Shown here: positions 6,435-9,160 of the stretch, one piece after another
Layout: each line of letters starts with the position of its first letter
Position numbering within the stretch: position 1 is the stretch's first letter
Assembly: GCA_017624795.1 (NCBI GenBank)
Contig: JAGAMJ010000100.1
Location: forward strand, 1-9,160
Reading direction: 5' to 3'
Length of the DNA: 9,160 bases
Origin: Clostridia bacterium
GTDB lineage: Bacteria; Bacillota; Clostridia; Oscillospirales; CAG-272
The notes under the pieces: model-generated
Seen by the model: the letters and a program-made list of their open reading frames with translations, nothing else
What the model was told of the DNA's origin: nothing
The model's database searches: none
Program-made: the position numbers and the translations under genes

Positions 6435-7364
6435 ATGAAAAAAATCACAGCACTCGTATTGGCGCTTCTGTTAGTTGTCGCCACCCCCTTGGCGCTTGCC
6501 TCTTGCTCGGGCAAGGGCGAGTATACCGTCGGTATCATTCAGCTCATTCAGCACGACGCGCTTGACGCTGCGACAAAGGGCTTCAAAGACGCCTTGACTG
6601 CCGAGTTTGGCGACAAGGTCACCTTTATCGAGCACAACGCGTCCGGTGAAAGCACCGCATGCACCACTGCTGCCAACGACCTTGTGACCAAGAACGTGGA
6701 TCTGATCCTCGGCAACGCGACCGCTGCTTTGCAGGCGGCTGCAAACGCGACCGAAACCATTCCCGTGCTTGGCACCTCTATCACCGACTACGGCACAGCC
6801 CTCAGCATGACCTTCAGCGGCGGTGCGATCGGCGGTAACATTTCGGGTACCACTGACCTCGCTCCCCTTGATCAGCAGGCAGCTATGATCAAGGAGCTTT
6901 ACCCCAACTCCGAGAAGGTCGGCCTGCTTTACTGCTCCGCAGAGCCCAACTCCAAGTATCAGGCAACCGTGATCCGCGCGGAGCTGATCGAGCTTGGCTA
7001 TGCTGACGCAAATATCAAGGACTTCACCTTTGCTGACTCCAACGACGTTGCAAGTGTTTCGCAGGCAGCAGCAGCTTTTGCTGATGTTCTGTACGTTCCC
7101 ACCGATAATACCGCCGCTTCCTTCGGCGCCACCATCAAGGAAAACATCGGCAACGATCCGCTGATCGCGGGCGAGTCCGGTATCTGCGGCAAGTGTGGCG
7201 TTGCGACGCTGTCGATCGACTACTACCAGCTTGGCAAGATCACCGGCGAGATGGAGATCGCTTCTGTTCCCGCAGAAACCATCACCAAGAAGTACAATAC
7301 CGTGCGTGCAGCCGAGATCGGCTTTACCGCTCCCGAGGGCTACGCGAAATTGCCCACTGAATAA
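6435..7364 (+). CDS. ABC transporter substrate-binding lipoprotein (ABC_sub_bind / TrpX-like)
   Basis: Extracytoplasmic binding protein that should capture a small solute, probably an amino acid, for the permease and ATPase encoded next. The 309-residue product begins MKKITALVLALLL and ends its signal peptide in the lipobox LASC, with Cys24 as the lipid-modified residue, so it is membrane-anchored. The mature part (TVGIIQLIQHDALD, then GNATAALQAAANAT and IPVLGTSITDYG) matches the periplasmic-binding fold of the ABC_sub_bind family (PF04392), the family of TrpX. I chose ATG 6435 over the in-frame ATG 6420 because GGAGG (6422-6426) sits 8 nt before 6435 and overlaps 6420, and the signal peptide then starts correctly. 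After YYQLGKITGEM the next residues run straight to EIASVPAE, about nine residues shorter than I would expect of homologues. Cargo is not determined by the protein; the T-box suggests an amino acid other than Trp. Confidence 0.9.
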   Translation: MKKITALVLALLLVVATPLALASCSGKGEYTVGIIQLIQHDALDAATKGFKDALTAEFGDKVTFIEHNASGESTACTTAANDLVTKNVDLILGNATAALQAAANATETIPVLGTSITDYGTALSMTFSGGAIGGNISGTTDLAPLDQQAAMIKELYPNSEKVGLLYCSAEPNSKYQATVIRAELIELGYADANIKDFTFADSNDVASVSQAAAAFADVLYVPTDNTAASFGATIKENIGNDPLIAGESGICGKCGVATLSIDYYQLGKITGEMEIASVPAETITKKYNTVRAAEIGFTAPEGYAKLPTE

Positions 7365-7370
7365 TAAAAG

Positions 7371-8309
7371 ATGAGTATTATGAACTGGTTGGGCGCACTG
7401 CCCGGCGCCGCCGCACAGGGTATCATTTGGGGTATCATGGCGATCGGCGTTTACATCACCTATAAGATTTTGGACGTAGCTGATCTGACGGTGGACGGTT
7501 CGATCTGCACGGGCGGCGCGATCTGCGCCGTCCTTGTCACGTCGGGCATGAACGTCGGACTTGCGATGCTGATCGCAACGCTGGCAGGTATCCTTTGCGG
7601 CTTGGTAACGGGATTTCTTCATACGTTTATGGGAATTCCCGCCATTCTTGCAGGTATTCTGACGCAGCTGATGCTTTGGTCCGTCAATTTGAAGATCATG
7701 GTGCAGGCAAACCTGGCGCTACCGTCGCGCGCCTTTGACGTGCTTGTGGCGGCGTCCCGCGTATCCAAATCGCTCCTGGTCCTGGCGATCTTTATCGTGC
7801 TGCTGATCGCGTTGCTTTACTGCTTCTTTGGCACGGAGATCGGCGCTTCCTTGCGTGCGACGGGCTCCAATCAAAGCATGAGCCGCGCACAGGGAATTAA
7901 CGTAGATTTCAATAAGATTTTAGGACTTGCGCTTTCCAACGGTGTTGTGGCACTGTCGGGCGCCTTGCTTGCACAGTATCAGGGCTTTGCCGACATCAAT
8001 ATGGGACGTGGCGCGATCGTCATCGGCCTTGCGGCTGTGATCATCGGCGAGGCAGTGATCAATCCGCTTGTGAACAGCAACCTCATCAAGAAGATCGGCA
8101 TTGGCTTTGCCGTGCGTCTTTTTGGTGTGATCGTTGGCGGCATCATTTACTATTTCGTCTATCAGACCGTCATTTTCCTGGGGCTCGACACAGACCTGTT
8201 GAAGATGCTTTCCGCAATCGTTGTTGCCGTGTTCCTGGCTGTCCCTTATTGGAAGAAAAAGTATTTTTCTAACCCCAACAAGAAAAAGGAGGAAGTGAAA
8301 AATGCTTGA
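7371..8309 (+). CDS. ABC transporter permease, LivH/TrpY-like (BPD_transp_2 family)
   Basis: Integral membrane subunit forming the import channel. The 312-residue product has eight or nine hydrophobic segments, roughly at residues 14-33, 44-58, 62-84, 88-106, 134-153, 183-203, 214-232, 246-267 and 278-294. KILDVADLTVDGS (32-44) is the hallmark start of the permeases that partner ABC_sub_bind proteins. The cytoplasmic loop E156-IGASLRATG followed by G175 is the EAA-like contact with the ATPase. The C-terminus is a lysine-rich cytoplasmic tail. The start lies only 6 nt after the lipoprotein stop and has no clear Shine-Dalgarno sequence; a second ATG at 7380 (MNWLGAL) is equally possible. Translation probably depends on coupling to the upstream gene. 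Confidence 0.92.
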   Translation: MSIMNWLGALPGAAAQGIIWGIMAIGVYITYKILDVADLTVDGSICTGGAICAVLVTSGMNVGLAMLIATLAGILCGLVTGFLHTFMGIPAILAGILTQLMLWSVNLKIMVQANLALPSRAFDVLVAASRVSKSLLVLAIFIVLLIALLYCFFGTEIGASLRATGSNQSMSRAQGINVDFNKILGLALSNGVVALSGALLAQYQGFADINMGRGAIVIGLAAVIIGEAVINPLVNSNLIKKIGIGFAVRLFGVIVGGIIYYFVYQTVIFLGLDTDLLKMLSAIVVAVFLAVPYWKKKYFSNPNKKKEEVKNA

Positions 8310-9096
8310 ACTGAAAAATATCAAAAAGACCTTTTTCCCGGGAACGGTCAATGAAAAGGTTGCGCTCAAGGGCATTGACCTGGTGCTTGAGGACGGTGAC
8401 TTTGTGACCGTTATCGGCGGCAACGGTGCCGGAAAATCCACGATGCTGAACGCCATTTCGGGTGTTTGGAAGCCCGACTGCGGCGAGGTCATCATCGACG
8501 GTATCGACGTGACGCATCTGCCCGAGCACAAGCGCGCCAAATATCTTGGTCGCGTTTTTCAGGACCCCATGATGGGTACCGCCAAGGATATGGAGATCGA
8601 GGAAAATCTTGCGCTTGCGCTTCGTCGTGGCAAGCGGCGCGGACTCAAATGGAGAATCACCCGTGAGGAACGGGAAAGATACCGTCAGATCCTTGCCGAT
8701 CTTGACCTTGGACTTGAAACGCGTCTGACGCATAAGGTTGGACTTTTATCGGGCGGTCAGCGCCAGGCGGTCACGCTTCTGATGGCGACCATCAACACGC
8801 CCAAGGTGCTGCTCCTTGACGAGCATACCGCCGCCCTTGACCCCAAGACTGCGGCAAAGGTGCTGGAGATCACCGACCGTATCGTCGAAAAGGATCATTT
8901 GACCACCTTGATGATCACGCATAATATGAAGGACGCGATCGCCCACGGCAATCGCCTCATTATGATGCACGAAGGACGGATCATCATTGACGTGAAGGGT
9001 GAAGAAAAGAAAAAGCTGACTGTCGAGGATCTGCTTGCGATGTTCGCAAAGGCAAGCGGCAGTGAGTTCGCAAACGACAGAGCGATGCTGTCGTGA
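8302..9096 (+). CDS. ABC transporter ATP-binding protein (TrpZ-like)
   Basis: Cytoplasmic ATPase that powers import through the preceding permease. The 264-residue product has a complete nucleotide-binding domain: Walker A GGNGAGKST (39-47), Q-loop Gln87 in FQDP, signature LSGGQ (149-153), Walker B VLLLDE ending in catalytic Glu174, D-loop ALD (178-180) and the switch His207 in ITHN. Walker B is followed by HTAALDP, with His in place of the usual Pro, as is common in this importer subgroup. AAGGAGGA (8286-8293) lies 8 nt upstream of the start, and the gene overlaps the permease stop by 8 nt. A single ATPase gene implies a homodimer. All catalytic residues are present, so the protein should be active. 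Confidence 0.94.
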   Translation: MLELKNIKKTFFPGTVNEKVALKGIDLVLEDGDFVTVIGGNGAGKSTMLNAISGVWKPDCGEVIIDGIDVTHLPEHKRAKYLGRVFQDPMMGTAKDMEIEENLALALRRGKRRGLKWRITREERERYRQILADLDLGLETRLTHKVGLLSGGQRQAVTLLMATINTPKVLLLDEHTAALDPKTAAKVLEITDRIVEKDHLTTLMITHNMKDAIAHGNRLIMMHEGRIIIDVKGEEKKKLTVEDLLAMFAKASGSEFANDRAMLS

Positions 9097-9097
9097 T

Positions 9098-9136
9098 AAA
9101 AAATAGCACAGAACAGTTTTGTTCTGTGCTATTTTT
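9098..9136 (+). terminator. Intrinsic terminator of the transporter operon, likely bidirectional
   Basis: TAGCACAGAACA (9104-9115) pairs perfectly with TGTTCTGTGCTA (9120-9131) around a four-base GTTT loop, giving a 12-bp stem. It is preceded by six A (9098-9103) and followed by five T (9132-9136), so it can terminate from either side. It starts 2 nt after the ATPase stop codon. Beyond it, to 9160, no feature is visible. Confidence 0.93.
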
Positions 9137-9160
9137 GTATTCACCAAAGCACGTCCTTTG

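Noticed and set aside
6471..7622. 383-codon minus-strand frame across the lipoprotein and permease genes
   Set aside because: It is antisense to the binding-protein and permease genes, shows no domain and spans the junction between two real genes.

Overview
The window holds two transcription units on the + strand plus an information-rich gap between them. Gram-positive style leader RNA control (a T-box), strong AAGGAGG-type ribosome binding sites, a lipoprotein-anchored binding protein and moderately GC-rich codon use point to a member of the Bacillota, most likely a Clostridia/Oscillospirales-type anaerobe. This assignment is inference; the sequence holds no rRNA or other taxonomic marker.

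Region 1 (1-5776) is an arginine biosynthesis operon in the order argH(3' end)-argC-argJ-argB-argD-argF. The genes are tightly packed: three junctions overlap or lie within 10 nt, and the widest gap is 40 nt. Together they cover acetylation of glutamate (ArgJ), phosphorylation (ArgB), reduction (ArgC), transamination (ArgD), recycling of the acetyl group (ArgJ again), carbamoylation of ornithine to citrulline (ArgF), and the last step of arginine formation (ArgH). Only argG, carbamoyl-phosphate synthase and the operon promoter are missing, and they could lie upstream of the window. ArgB carries the N-terminal helix and C-terminal signature of arginine-inhibited kinases, so feedback control at the kinase is predicted.

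Region 2 (5777-6434) has no gene. It begins with a 120-nt nested palindrome that abuts the argF stop codon and probably serves as the operon terminator; it may also be a dispersed repeat. Next come a pair of 14-nt direct repeats and an AT-rich spacer, then a near-consensus promoter, then a complete T-box leader with its terminator, and finally two small palindromes just upstream of the next gene.

Region 3 (6435-9096) is a three-gene ABC importer of the TrpXYZ-like type: a lipoprotein of the ABC_sub_bind family, a LivH-like permease and an ATPase. It is closed by a strong hairpin terminator at 9098-9136. The T-box implies that the transporter is made when a particular tRNA is uncharged, so its cargo should be an amino acid or a precursor. 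The specifier loop reads GAAUUACC and allows UUA (Leu), UAC (Tyr) or AUU (Ile) depending on register. There is no UGG in it, which argues against the tryptophan assignment usually given to this transporter family.

I found no mobile-element genes, CRISPR array, tRNA or rRNA. The most interesting signals are the T-box/transporter pairing with its unusual specifier loop and the large palindrome behind argF.
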